Assembly: GCF_018860665.1 (NCBI RefSeq)
Contig: NZ_JAHKPK010000051.1
Location: 34,685 to 98,684 of the forward strand
From: Pacificibacter marinus
Lineage (GTDB): Bacteria > Pseudomonadota > Alphaproteobacteria > Rhodobacterales > Rhodobacteraceae
Direction: 5' to 3'
Length of the DNA stretch: 64,000 nucleotides
A program made the position numbers and the translations under genes. Of this stretch, positions 55,647 to 64,000 are shown piece by piece. The notes below the pieces were generated by a model. It made no database searches, was not told the origin of the DNA, and worked only from the letters and a program-made list of their open reading frames with translations. Each line of letters begins with the position of its first letter. Positions within the stretch are counted from its first letter, which is position 1.

Positions 55647-55680
55647 TCAAAGCGAGGAATCTTGTGCCCCCTCGCTTTGA
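55647..55680 (-). terminator. Intrinsic terminator after the third Rbs-type importer
   Basis: TCAAAGCGAGG (55647-55657) pairs perfectly with CCTCGCTTTGA (55670-55680). On the minus strand it follows the binding-protein stop by 23 bases and is followed by ATTTATT. Confidence 0.8.
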
Positions 55681-55703
55681 GGCGTGTTTTAAAGAAGTAT
55701 GCC

Positions 55704-56651
55704 TTAGAACGGGCTGTCTGCGTAATAGAATTCAGCCGCATTGTCGGACGTGACCAAGACGGACCCGATCACAAACGTGCCTGAGACTGGCGCAGTTGAT
55801 GTCAGGCCAACGGCCGTCAATTCAATCGCTGTCGCGATCATGGATGGCGGGTAAGTGACGTTTGCAGGGATCATTGTGTCGCCATCACGGGTACGGGCAA
55901 TCATTTCTTTCATACCAGCACCGCCCAAAACGAACTGAATATCGTCGCGACCTGCCGCTTCGATTGCAGCCAGAATACCAATGGCCATGTCATCGTCAGA
56001 GGCCCAAACAGCATCGATTTGCGCGTGTTTGGACAAGAAATCCTGCATCACAACAAAGCTGTCATCACGGTTCCAATTGCCATGTTCCATGCCAATGATT
56101 TCAATACCAGATCCTTCGATGGCCGCTTCGAACCCTGCGACGCGCTCGTTGTCGATCGAGGTTGGAATGCCACGGAATGCAACGATTTTACCGCCCTCAG
56201 GCATTGCGGAGACCATAAATTCGCCGGACACTTTACCAAAGCCCGCATTGTCACCTGCAACGTAAAGATCTTCGATTCCCTCGATCGACAAACCACGATC
56301 CACAACAGTGACCCATGCACCGCCGTCAGCAACGGCTTTCACTGGGCTGGTCAAAGGTTCGGATTCGAAAGGCAAAACAACCAGCGCGTCGATATTGCGT
56401 GTCGCGACCATGTCTTCGATATCGTTGACCTGTTTGGCTGCATCTGATGCCGTTGCCAAAACGAAGTCCAGTTCTGGGTAGACCTCTTCAAGGCGTTTGA
56501 CCGCTTCTTGAGCGTGGAAATTCATACCACCAGCCCAACCGTGGGTCGCCGCCGGAATGGATACGCCGATGACCTTTGTGTCTTGTGCAAAAGCGGGCAT
56601 GACCAGTGTTGCACCAAGTGCGACTGCACCTGCAAATTTAGTAAACTTCAT
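55704..56651 (-). CDS. Periplasmic sugar-binding protein (third Rbs-type importer)
   Basis: 315 residues. Signal peptide ending MPAFA, then the RbsB-type fold (VIGVSIPAATHGWAGGMNFHAQEAVKRLEEVYP; RNIDALVVLPFESEPLTSPVKAVADGG; VWASDDDMAIGILAAIEAAG). ATG at 56651 follows GGGAGG. Last gene of the operon starting at 61385. Ligand unknown; the dehydrogenase and isomerase in the operon suggest an inositol-like or rare sugar. Confidence 0.92.
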   Translation of the reverse strand: MKFTKFAGAVALGATLVMPAFAQDTKVIGVSIPAATHGWAGGMNFHAQEAVKRLEEVYPELDFVLATASDAAKQVNDIEDMVATRNIDALVVLPFESEPLTSPVKAVADGGAWVTVVDRGLSIEGIEDLYVAGDNAGFGKVSGEFMVSAMPEGGKIVAFRGIPTSIDNERVAGFEAAIEGSGIEIIGMEHGNWNRDDSFVVMQDFLSKHAQIDAVWASDDDMAIGILAAIEAAGRDDIQFVLGGAGMKEMIARTRDGDTMIPANVTYPPSMIATAIELTAVGLTSTAPVSGTFVIGSVLVTSDNAAEFYYADSPF

Positions 56652-56693
56652 GGTTTTTCCTCCCAATAACCAATTTTCTCTGCAAATGGCGCC

Positions 56694-57692
56694 TTAGCCT
56701 TCTGCCTTTTTATCGCGCTGCAATATCACAGCGAGAATGATGATGACCCCTTGGACCGCACCGTTCAGATAGGGTGAGACACCGTCAGTCAAATTCAAAA
56801 TATTCCCAATCAAAGACAAGATCAGCACACCGATGATGGTGCCCCAAACCCTGCCAAATCCGCCCTTAAGCATGGTGCCGCCGATGATCACGGCCGCAAT
56901 CGCTTCGAGTTCCCAAAGCACGCCAGTGCTAGAGGATGCAGACCCCAATCGTGGCACATACATGATGGTGGCGATGCCAACCAAAACCCCTAAAAAGACG
57001 TAGGTCATCATGCGCACTTTGTTGACGTTGACCGATGAATAGCGTGCGACTTGGTCGTTCGATCCAACAGCCGCAACATGACGCCCAAAGGCCGCACGCC
57101 GCATAACCACTTCGCCAATAATCGCGACAAGGGCAAAGACGATGATCGGCCAACTGATACCAAGGATGCCGTCAAAATAGATCGGACGAATGATAGCGCG
57201 CATCCCGAAATCCAAAGACAGCGTGCCTCCATCGGCCAGCCACGTCACAAGGCTGCGGTAGATACCCATCGTGCCCAATGTGACGATAAACGCATCGATG
57301 CGCATGGTTGTGATGAGAAACCCATTGATGAACCCCGCCGCTGTACCGGCCACAATCGCCGTCAAAAGCCCGACCATGACCAAAGGCCACCCTGCCCCCA
57401 TCGTTGGCAGCAATCCGTTCATCACAAGGATCATCAAGCCAGCGATAAACGCGGCCATTGAGCCCACAGAAAGGTCCAAGCCCCCCGCAGTGATGACAAA
57501 AGTCATACCCACTGCGATGATGCCAATAAAGGCCGAGCGGGACAAAACATTGCTGATGTTACCAGCACTTAAGAAGTTTCCATTCATCGCGGCACCGACA
57601 AGCACCAACACGATAAGGGCAAGAATTGGCCCCATGATTTTAAGATCCAAAAGCATGTTTTTGGTGTGTGTGTTTTTAACTGCAGTGGCCAT
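56694..57692 (-). CDS. ABC sugar transporter permease (third Rbs-type importer)
   Basis: 332 residues, about nine membrane segments; GMTFVITAGGLDLSVGSMAAF and AVIIGGTMLKGGFGRVWGTIIG are the permease signatures. ATG at 57692 overlaps the ATPase stop by one base (TGATG). Confidence 0.94.
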   Translation of the reverse strand: MATAVKNTHTKNMLLDLKIMGPILALIVLVLVGAAMNGNFLSAGNISNVLSRSAFIGIIAVGMTFVITAGGLDLSVGSMAAFIAGLMILVMNGLLPTMGAGWPLVMVGLLTAIVAGTAAGFINGFLITTMRIDAFIVTLGTMGIYRSLVTWLADGGTLSLDFGMRAIIRPIYFDGILGISWPIIVFALVAIIGEVVMRRAAFGRHVAAVGSNDQVARYSSVNVNKVRMMTYVFLGVLVGIATIMYVPRLGSASSSTGVLWELEAIAAVIIGGTMLKGGFGRVWGTIIGVLILSLIGNILNLTDGVSPYLNGAVQGVIIILAVILQRDKKAEG

Positions 57693-59200
57693 CAAACTGT
57701 TTCTTCCTTTTGCGCATCAAGCCCCATAGCGAGCCGGACGATTTTGTCTTCGGTCATGTCTGCACCTGACACTTCGCCTGCAATGCGACCAGTGCGCATG
57801 ACAAGAACACGGTCCGCCAGACCAATGACCTCTTGCATTTCAGAGCTGATGACGATGATCGATTTGCCCTGCGCCGAGAGGGCGTGAATGAATTCGTAAA
57901 TCTGTTGTTTGGTGCCGATATCGATACCGCGTGTAGGTTCGTCGATGACCACGATGCTCGGGTCGGCCAGCATGATCTTGGCGATCAACAGTTTTTGTTG
58001 ATTGCCACCTGACAAATTGCCCACAGCGACGTGACGGGTTGGCGCGCGAATGTCGAACTCTTCGATCGCTTTTGTCAGTGCGACTTCTTCGGCAGCATGA
58101 TCGATCAGCCAGTTGGTGAAATCTGGCAGACTTTGTAACGTTAAATTCTCGCGCATTCCTTTGTTCAACAAAAGACCACGGCCCTTGCGGTCTTCTGTCA
58201 GATAACAAAGCCCTGCGGCCTGTGCTTGGCTTGGGGATTTAAAACGAACGTCATCCCCGTTCAGGCGCACTTGGCCCGTGGCGGAGCGCAATCCTACCAG
58301 CCCTTCGATCATTTCTGTGCGCCCCGAACCGATCAAGCCTGAGATTCCCAGTATTTCACCTTTATGCAGGGTGAAAGATACGTCTTCAGCAAACCCAGGC
58401 ACAGTCAGCCCCGACACCTCAAGCGCAGCCGTTGTGCCAACCTCGCCAGCACGCATAGGGTATAGCGACGACACATCACGCCCGACCATGGCCGTGGCCA
58501 TCTGGTCTTCGTCGTAATCGCTTGCGGGACCTTGCGACACAACATGACCATCGCGCAAAATGGTGATTTGGTCCGAAATCCGTTTTACCTCATCCAGCTT
58601 GTGCGATGTGAACAAAATAGCCACGCCGTCGGCCTTCAGCTTTTCAACCTGTTCGAACAAGACATCCGCTTCGCGTGTCGTCAAAACAGCCGTTGGTTCG
58701 TCCATGATCAACACTTTCGCATTGCGCGACAATGCCTTAGCGATTTCAACCATTTGCTTGTCAGCATTGGCAATATCTTGGACACGCGCCGAAGGATCGA
58801 CCTCACAGTTCAAGCGTTTGAGCAACGCGCGTGTCTCGGCTTGCATCGCAGCCTTATCCAAGAAAAGCCCGCGAGTTTTCTCATGCCCGAGGAAAATATT
58901 TTGCTCGACACTCAACTGATCCGCCAGATTAAACTCTTGGTGGATCAAAACCACGCCTTGGGCCTCGGCGTCTTGCGAATTCATGAAAGACACAGGCACG
59001 CCGTTTAACGTCAACTCACCAGTCGTCGGGGCCAAATACCCCGACATGATTTTCATCGTCGTCGACTTGCCCGCGCCGTTTTCACCAATCAAAGCATGGA
59101 CTTGGCCGGGGTGAAGCGCGATATCCACATCGTGCAACACCTGCACGGGGCCGAAACTGCGGCAAATCCCATTAAGTGAAAGCGTCAGTTGATCGCTCAT
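57692..59200 (-). CDS. ABC sugar transporter ATPase, fused double domain (third Rbs-type importer)
   Basis: 502 residues. First domain: Walker A GENGAGKST, the motif DIANADKQMVEIAKALS, Walker B VLIMDEPTAVL. Second domain: GLIGSGRTEM in place of Walker A, LSGGNQQKLLIAKIML, VVIDEPTRGIDIG. ATG at 59200 overlaps the dehydrogenase stop as ATGA; the frame is open four codons further. Confidence 0.95.
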   Translation of the reverse strand: MSDQLTLSLNGICRSFGPVQVLHDVDIALHPGQVHALIGENGAGKSTTMKIMSGYLAPTTGELTLNGVPVSFMNSQDAEAQGVVLIHQEFNLADQLSVEQNIFLGHEKTRGLFLDKAAMQAETRALLKRLNCEVDPSARVQDIANADKQMVEIAKALSRNAKVLIMDEPTAVLTTREADVLFEQVEKLKADGVAILFTSHKLDEVKRISDQITILRDGHVVSQGPASDYDEDQMATAMVGRDVSSLYPMRAGEVGTTAALEVSGLTVPGFAEDVSFTLHKGEILGISGLIGSGRTEMIEGLVGLRSATGQVRLNGDDVRFKSPSQAQAAGLCYLTEDRKGRGLLLNKGMRENLTLQSLPDFTNWLIDHAAEEVALTKAIEEFDIRAPTRHVAVGNLSGGNQQKLLIAKIMLADPSIVVIDEPTRGIDIGTKQQIYEFIHALSAQGKSIIVISSEMQEVIGLADRVLVMRTGRIAGEVSGADMTEDKIVRLAMGLDAQKEETV

Positions 59201-60330
59201 ACTTTTACCCAAGCAGCATCGCCCGCAGATGAGCGCACACAGGCATCAATAAAGGTCACGCCATCCAGCCCATCATGCACCGTTGGCAAAAGATGCTCGA
59301 TGGTCGCTCCATCACGCGCGGCAACGATCACATCAGCCGCCTCGTTATAGATATTTGCAAAGCCCTCAAGATAGCCTTCGGGGTGTCCGGGTGGAATGCG
59401 TGAGGCCTCTTGATTGACGCCATAAGCACCGGCACCATTGCGGGTCAAAAGACGTTTGGCTTCGCCGTGGGGCGTGAACCACAGATAATTGGGGTCCTCT
59501 TGTGACCATTCCAAGCCACCTTTTTCGCCGTAAACCCTCAACTTCAAAGCGTTTTCATTGCCGGGCGCGACCTGCGACGACCACAGCATGCCTTTCGCCC
59601 CGCCCTCATAGCGCAGCATCACATGCACGTTGTCATCCAAACGCCGCCCCTCGACAAAGCTGGTCAGGTCCGCTGCAAGGCTGTCCAAAGTCAGCCCCGT
59701 GACAAAACCTGCAAGGTTGTATGCATGCGTGCCGATATCCCCCACGCAACCACCAGCGCCAGAGCGCGCTGGGTCCGTACGCCATTCGGCTTGCTTCGAC
59801 CCTTCGCCCTCAAGCGGCATGGTCAACCAATCTTGCGGGTATTCAGCCTGCACAACGCGGATTTTACCCAGCAGACCCTCCGCCACCATCGCACGCGCTT
59901 GGCGCACCATCGGATAGCCCGTGTAGTTATGCGTCAAAATGAAATGCGCGTTTGACTGTTCTGCAGCGGCCACAAGTTTTTTGGCATCTTCAAGGGTCGA
60001 TGTCAGCGGCTTGTCGCAGATCACGTGAATACCACGTTGCAAGAATGCACGCGCAGCGGGGTAATGCACGTGGTTGGGGGTGACGATAGCGACAGCCTCG
60101 ACGCCATTTTCCAACTCCGCCTCGCGCGCGGCCATCTCGTTAAAATCGCCATAGCAGCGGTCGGCATCCAAGCCCAATGCCGCGCCTGAGGCTTTGGATT
60201 TCTCAGCCGTCGACGACAATGCCCCCGCGACCAATTCAAACCGCCCATCAATGCGGGCTGCAATACGGTGAACGCCACCGATGAAGGCATCGTTACCCCC
60301 ACCGATCATACCTAAACGGATCGGTTTCAT
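59197..60330 (-). CDS. Gfo/Idh/MocA family oxidoreductase
   Basis: 377 residues. N-terminal Rossmann fold with RLGMIGGGNDAFIGGVHR, then VAIVTPNHVHYPAARAFLQRGIHVICDKPLTSTL (the conserved EKP-like DKP block) and GGCVGDIGTHAYNLAGFVTG (catalytic Asp-His). NAD(P)-dependent oxidation of a sugar or inositol. It overlaps the isomerase stop by one base. Part of the importer operon. Confidence 0.93.
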   Translation of the reverse strand: MKPIRLGMIGGGNDAFIGGVHRIAARIDGRFELVAGALSSTAEKSKASGAALGLDADRCYGDFNEMAAREAELENGVEAVAIVTPNHVHYPAARAFLQRGIHVICDKPLTSTLEDAKKLVAAAEQSNAHFILTHNYTGYPMVRQARAMVAEGLLGKIRVVQAEYPQDWLTMPLEGEGSKQAEWRTDPARSGAGGCVGDIGTHAYNLAGFVTGLTLDSLAADLTSFVEGRRLDDNVHVMLRYEGGAKGMLWSSQVAPGNENALKLRVYGEKGGLEWSQEDPNYLWFTPHGEAKRLLTRNGAGAYGVNQEASRIPPGHPEGYLEGFANIYNEAADVIVAARDGATIEHLLPTVHDGLDGVTFIDACVRSSAGDAAWVKV

Positions 60331-61385
60331 CAGCTGATCCCCATCATTTTGGCATTCAGCGCCGTATCAGCGCCACTGTCTGCGAAATCATCAAACGCGC
60401 GTTCAGTCACGCGAATGATATGGTCTTTGACAAATTGCGCCCCTTCGCGCGCACCGTCTTCGGGATGTTTAAGCGCACATTCCCATTCCACCACAGCCCA
60501 ACCATCAAAATCGATGGCAGCCATTTTTGAAAAGATCGATCCAAAATCAACCTGACCATCGCCCAAAGACCGAAAGCGTCCTGCGCGGTCGACCCATGAT
60601 TGATAACCACCGTAAACACCTTGGCGACCCGTCGGATTGAACTCGGCATCTTTGACGTGGAACATGCGGATACGGTCTTTGTAGATATCGATGTTATCAA
60701 GGTAATCCATACATTGCAGAACATAATGTGACGGATCGTAAAGCATGTTGGCGCGGGCGTGGTTGCCTGTGCGCTCTAGAAACATCTCATACGTGACCCC
60801 GTCGTGCAGATCTTCGCCTGGATGAATTTCGTAACAAACATCAACGCCACAGTCTTCGGCGTGATCCAAAATGGGCAACCAGCGCTTGGCCAGCTCATCA
60901 AAAGCCTGTTCGACCAAACCAGCGGGGCGTTGAGGCCAAGGGTAGACATAGGGCCAAGCAAGCGCACCCGAGAATGTCGCATGCGCGCCGATACCGAGGT
61001 TTTTTGAGGCCGTCAGCGCCTTTTTCACTTGATCAACAGCCCATGCTTGGCGGGCTTTTGGGTTGCCACGAACTTCGGGGGCGGCAAAACCGTCAAAAGC
61101 ATCGTCATAGGCCGGATGTACAGCGACCAATTGGCCCTGCAAATGTGTCGAAAGCTCAGTGACTTCAACACCGTTGGCCCGCGCCTGACCTGCCCAATCT
61201 TCGCAATATCCTTTGGATGTTGCAGCCTTATCCAGATCGATCAAACGGGCATCCCAACTGGGGACTTGGACGCCTTTATAGCCGCAATCAGCCGCCCATT
61301 TGGTTATGGACTCCCACGAATTGAACGGCGCTTCATCGCCTGCGAATTGCGCTAGAAATAGTGCTGGACCTTTGATCGTTTTCAT
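60330..61385 (-). CDS. Sugar phosphate isomerase/epimerase family TIM-barrel protein
   Basis: 351 residues, AP endonuclease 2/xylose-isomerase-like barrel. Metal residues are visible in VDVCYEIHPGEDLHD (Glu, His), NMLYDPSHYVLQ (Asp, His), RMFHVKDAEFN (His, Asp) and VVEWECAL (Glu). It isomerises or epimerises a keto-sugar, perhaps the product of the neighbouring dehydrogenase. First gene of the five-gene operon. Confidence 0.9.
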   Translation of the reverse strand: MKTIKGPALFLAQFAGDEAPFNSWESITKWAADCGYKGVQVPSWDARLIDLDKAATSKGYCEDWAGQARANGVEVTELSTHLQGQLVAVHPAYDDAFDGFAAPEVRGNPKARQAWAVDQVKKALTASKNLGIGAHATFSGALAWPYVYPWPQRPAGLVEQAFDELAKRWLPILDHAEDCGVDVCYEIHPGEDLHDGVTYEMFLERTGNHARANMLYDPSHYVLQCMDYLDNIDIYKDRIRMFHVKDAEFNPTGRQGVYGGYQSWVDRAGRFRSLGDGQVDFGSIFSKMAAIDFDGWAVVEWECALKHPEDGAREGAQFVKDHIIRVTERAFDDFADSGADTALNAKMMGIS

Positions 61386-61436
61386 CAGTTTTCCTCCCTG
61401 ACGTCACACAAAACGGTTGACGATATTTTCATTTTC

Positions 61437-61460
61437 CCTGTTGTCCTGAAACAGGTTCAG
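61437..61460. promoter_or_regulatory. Possible operator upstream of the isomerase operon
   Basis: CCTGTT (61437-61442) / AACAGG (61450-61455) with a nested CTGAA/TTCAG dyad (61446-61460), 52 bases before the operon start. It does not resemble the other LacI operators in the window. Confidence 0.3.
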
Positions 61461-61545
61461 CCCTGAGACTTGGGCCGCCTTCAAGCAACGGACGCAGACA
61501 TCCACTCCCCCGACTGAAACGGGTCGATATCTGCAAAGTATCGGC

Positions 61546-62553
61546 TCATGAGATGTTTTCTCTGCCATAGATATTCATTCTAATTTTCCCTGTATCCTTG
61601 GGTAAATCACGTACTTCTATCAAATTGCGCATAAGCCGAACCGCCGCGACAACAGCCGCAGGAGCATCCTGATCCAGCACCAAATCGACGGTTCCGTCAC
61701 GCAAGCCATCGCGGGATGTTGGCGTAAGTTCGTGAACGATAACAACGGGTTTGGGATCGAGTGCCTTAACGGCGCGCACCAAGCCCCGATTTCCCGCTCC
61801 GATGCCATAAATCCCTACCAAGGGCTGCTCGGCTGCCGCATCTGTTATGAGGCGCTCAACAGTCGCCGCGTCATCGTCGCCCTCAACCGTTGGCAAAAGA
61901 GTAAGGGTATCAAATCGCTCTTTCATAACCGCACGAAAGCCCATCAAGCGCTCGTTGTGATCACGTGAAGACAGCGATCCCGCAATCATCAAAACCGCAC
62001 CGGCAGGGCGAATAAACCGGCCCATGAACTCAGCCGCTGTGCGTCCGGCGGCGACATTGTCGAGCCCGACATAGCCCTCTCGGTCGGAATGGGGCAAATC
62101 TGCGACAAGGGTAACAACACGCACGCCACTAGCGCGTAGGCGAGTGACTTCTTCTTGAATTTCAGGCGCTTCACTTGTCATAAGCGCGACCGCATCGCAG
62201 TCCAAATTGCGCATAGCCTCCACCTGACCGGCGACATCAAAGGCGCGCGTTTGCACAATCTGAATCAGAATTTGCTCTTCGACTAAGGCAAGACGCTGAC
62301 ACTCAAGCGCTTGCAACAACAAAGCCACAAAACCTGTGTCACTTGACGGAACGACAAAACAAAACTTGTAGACTTTGCGACGTGATAAGTTTGCAGCAGC
62401 GATATTGCGGACATATCCAGTTTGAGCGACGGCCGCATTCACTTTAGCAACAGCCTTATCGGACACCCCGCCACGGTTGTTTAGGACACGGTCAACCGTA
62501 GCCAAGCTCACCTGAGCCACCAAAGCGACATCATGTACCGTAGGTCCGCTCAT
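61546..62553 (-). CDS. LacI family regulator of the third Rbs-type importer locus
   Basis: 335 residues. TVHDVALVAQVSLATVDRVLNNRGGVS is the helix-turn-helix, with VDRVLN in place of VSRVLN, a variant seen in regulators of inositol-like or rare sugar loci. ATG at 62553 follows GAGGGGGG; the frame is open to 62643. It lies 160 bases upstream of the isomerase operon on the same strand. Confidence 0.92.
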   Translation of the reverse strand: MSGPTVHDVALVAQVSLATVDRVLNNRGGVSDKAVAKVNAAVAQTGYVRNIAAANLSRRKVYKFCFVVPSSDTGFVALLLQALECQRLALVEEQILIQIVQTRAFDVAGQVEAMRNLDCDAVALMTSEAPEIQEEVTRLRASGVRVVTLVADLPHSDREGYVGLDNVAAGRTAAEFMGRFIRPAGAVLMIAGSLSSRDHNERLMGFRAVMKERFDTLTLLPTVEGDDDAATVERLITDAAAEQPLVGIYGIGAGNRGLVRAVKALDPKPVVIVHELTPTSRDGLRDGTVDLVLDQDAPAAVVAAVRLMRNLIEVRDLPKDTGKIRMNIYGRENIS

Positions 62554-63257
62554 CAAATCCCCCCTCAGGCTTGAAACCTCCCTCAAGCCAGTGGGACCGT
62601 AGGAACAGATTTGAGGTACGTCAATCAAAATTATGATGAACATTCATCATTTTATAATTTTATCGAAATGGCACTCGCTATAAATTTGCTTAACTTTTCG
62701 GACAAGCATCTGTAATATATATAAAGTATTGACATGACGTGTAACGAAAAGGGCATCATAAACATTTAGAGCCCCAAGGCCTTATGTACACAAAAACGCG
62801 CGCCCGCGAACGCCAGCTATCTTGATACTTTGAGGAAATTGTTTCGTGAACCGCCATTGTTGGCCATGCCCGCGCCAGATCCAGACAAACGCGCCACCCT
62901 TTGATCCGCGCAGTGACGACAGTCAGTCAGACACCGTTCTCGGCCATGAATTCCAAGCTAAACTTGATTGGCATGTCGGCAAATTTAGCCCGCCGCATCA
63001 AACGGATGCACACCTCAGACCAACGGGAAAATCGAGCCTTCAAACCGATCCGATCTGCAAGAGTTTTTCTGGCTTTTAAGTTAGAAAGGTGACGTCGACC
63101 TCGCGGCAGGACTCGACCAGAGAGTGGTTCTACAACGTCATCAGACATCACGACGCGACACTAAAAAGTCTCTCTTACAAAGCTCTCCAAAAGAAGGGTA
63201 AGCGGCCTGCGTATCTGACAAGTTTACAACAGCACCGGATTAGCGCGCTCTTGCCGC
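62554..63257. other. Gene-poor region of about 700 bases
   Basis: It includes the lacI promoter region with the dyad at 62633-62650, and AT-rich sequence to about 62760. From 62846 on, short frames exist on both strands (for example plus 62846-63079 and minus 62927-63151) but none shows a family, a good ribosome site or consistent coding character. A decayed gene or IS remnant is possible; no terminal inverted repeats were found. Confidence 0.5.
62633..62650. promoter_or_regulatory. Palindromic operator upstream of the fourth lacI gene
   Basis: ATGATGAA (62633-62640) and TTCATCAT (62643-62650) form perfect 8-base arms around CA, 80-97 bases upstream of the regulator start. The flanks AAAATT and ATAATTTT are also complementary-like. 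Autoregulation is likely. Confidence 0.6.
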
Positions 63258-63458
63258 CTAAAGGTTCAAACAATCACTTGTGGTGGCCTTACACTGCGGC
63301 AAGCTCAATCGCGCCTGCTCTCTAGCCATGGCATCTAACGCCAATGCGGTTGCTGCAAACCCCGAGACTTCAGCAATAAGACTTGCGTGCATCGCTTTTT
63401 CCACGAAACCTCTGGACTCATCCCTTAGAACTGTTTCAGAATTGTTATTATCGGTCAT
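63258..63458 (-). CDS. Small hypothetical protein
   Basis: 66 residues: an acidic N terminus (TDNNNSETVLRDESRGFVEKA) and an alanine-rich helix (IAEVSGFAATALALDAMAREQARLS), ending in a Cys-containing tail. AAGG lies about nine bases before the ATG. No membrane segment or known family. The coding assignment rests on start site and amino acid composition only. Confidence 0.4.
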   Translation of the reverse strand: MTDNNNSETVLRDESRGFVEKAMHASLIAEVSGFAATALALDAMAREQARLSLPQCKATTSDCLNL

Positions 63459-63684
63459 TCGATAGGTGCCTTACTCTATTTAGGGAGAGAGGCAGATTAT
63501 ACTGGGTGAGTGGTAGTATGGGATGATACAACCCGCCTCTCAAATCGCAGGGCTCTTTAGTTCAGCAAAGCGTCCTACGATGCGGAAAAGCTTTTAAGAG
63601 AAGCCTTTCCTACGCAATCTCCTGAAAAGGAGACACGATTTCGGGATGTTGTCCGGACACAATCGGCCCTTGAAGTTCAAAGAT

Positions 63685-63715
63685 GAGGTCGGGCAAGCCA
63701 TTCCTGCCCGACCTC
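63685..63715 (-). terminator. Intrinsic terminator of the repeat-rich gene at the right edge
   Basis: GAGGTCGGGCA (63685-63695) pairs perfectly with TGCCCGACCTC (63705-63715), 15 bases after the stop of the minus-strand gene, followed there by ATCTTTG. Confidence 0.75.
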
Positions 63716-63729
63716 TACGTTACGAGTAC

Positions 63730-64000
63730 TTATCCAGCGATATCGTCAATTGAGGAAAGAAGTCCCCCCAAAAGATCAGAACCGCCGAGCACTCCATCGG
63801 TCAACCCGCCAAGCAGGTCGCCTGCGCCGTCTGCATTGCCATCTGTGATCAGGTTCAAACCTGTCGCTTCGGCAATAAGCCCCTCATCACCGATCACGTC
63901 ACCCAGAACGCCGTCATTGCCAGTGACGTCACCCAAAATCCCGCTGTTTCCAGTGACATCACCCAGCACACCACCGTCCGCAAGAACGGGATCAAGCAGG
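63730..64000 (-). CDS. C-terminal part of a repeat-rich acidic protein (runs off the window)
   Basis: The frame is open through base 64000, so the gene begins outside. The visible 89 residues start LLDPVLADGG, have three ten-residue repeats (VLGDVTGNSG, ILGDVTGNDG, VLGDVIGDEG), and end in Gly-Leu-Leu-rich blocks (GDLLGGLTDGVLGGSDLLGGLLSSIDDIAG). The composition (Gly, Asp, Leu, Val) is that of secreted or surface beta-structured proteins. No function can be assigned from the fragment. Confidence 0.75.
   Translation of the reverse strand, partial: LLDPVLADGGVLGDVTGNSGILGDVTGNDGVLGDVIGDEGLIAEATGLNLITDGNADGAGDLLGGLTDGVLGGSDLLGGLLSSIDDIAG
63880..63969 (-). repeat. Three 30-base tandem repeats coding LGDVTGN units
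   Basis: Units 63940-63969, 63910-63939 and 63880-63909 code (V/I)LGDV(T/I)G(N/D)xG. Similarity is higher between the first two. More copies may lie beyond the window. Confidence 0.8.

Noticed and set aside
62846..63151. Transposase remnant
   Set aside because: The short frames show no DDE or other transposase motif, and no inverted ends or target duplications were found.
1..64000. CRISPR arrays, rRNA, tRNA, prophage or integrase genes
   Set aside because: None was seen on reading the intergenic regions; the only regular repeats are the coding repeats at 63880-63969 and the nosZ tail duplication.

Overview
The window reads as chromosomal DNA of an alphaproteobacterium, most likely a marine member of the Rhodobacterales (Roseobacter group). 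This is inferred from gene families and order: eda, DUF4169 next to a ribbon-helix-helix gene, cysS-cimA, purM-purN, a nosCRZDFYLX cluster of the Paracoccus type with pseudoazurin, and many LacI-controlled sugar ABC importers. No rRNA, tRNA, CRISPR array, transposase or phage gene was recognised.

Left part (1-17 kb) is housekeeping: eda, a DUF442 protein, glnE, fumC, small conserved genes, a tightly overlapping cysS-cimA-squalene/phytoene-synthase-like operon, mazG, an orphan ferric-iron binding protein, a GNAT acetyltransferase, rnd and purM-purN. Between the iron-binding protein and the GNAT gene lies a short leader with a 15-codon ORF, mutually exclusive helices and an intrinsic terminator. 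It looks like a transcription attenuator, and I rate it the most interesting element here.

17.4-26.9 kb is a LacI-controlled catabolic locus: an Rbs-type ABC importer, BtpA, TenA, phosphotriesterase-like, glutamine-amidotransferase-like and M20 hydrolase genes in one operon, with a divergent PfkB kinase. Its substrate is unknown. 27.3-37.8 kb is a complete nitrous oxide reductase cluster (nosCRZDFYLX on the minus strand), with pseudoazurin as likely electron donor and a divergent Dnr/NnrR-type regulator. The 3' end of nosZ is duplicated between nosZ and nosD.

38-49.5 kb holds two operons that share a GTKACCGGTAAC-type operator and probably one LacI regulator. The first is a MalFGK-type importer with cytochrome b561 and an SMP-30 lactonase. 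The second is a sugar-acid operon (beta-propeller, PdxA-like dehydrogenase, RhmD-like dehydratase, 2-keto-3-deoxy-sugar-acid dehydratase). Together they suggest uptake, oxidation to a lactone or acid, and dehydration to a central metabolite. 49.6-54.5 kb is a second Rbs-type importer with a divergent LacI regulator and twin operators that differ from the previous motif by one base. 55.7-62.6 kb is a third Rbs-type importer with a Gfo/Idh/MocA dehydrogenase and a sugar isomerase/epimerase under a fourth LacI regulator. The right edge has about 0.7 kb without a convincing gene, a small hypothetical gene and the 3' end of a repeat-rich acidic protein that runs out of the window.
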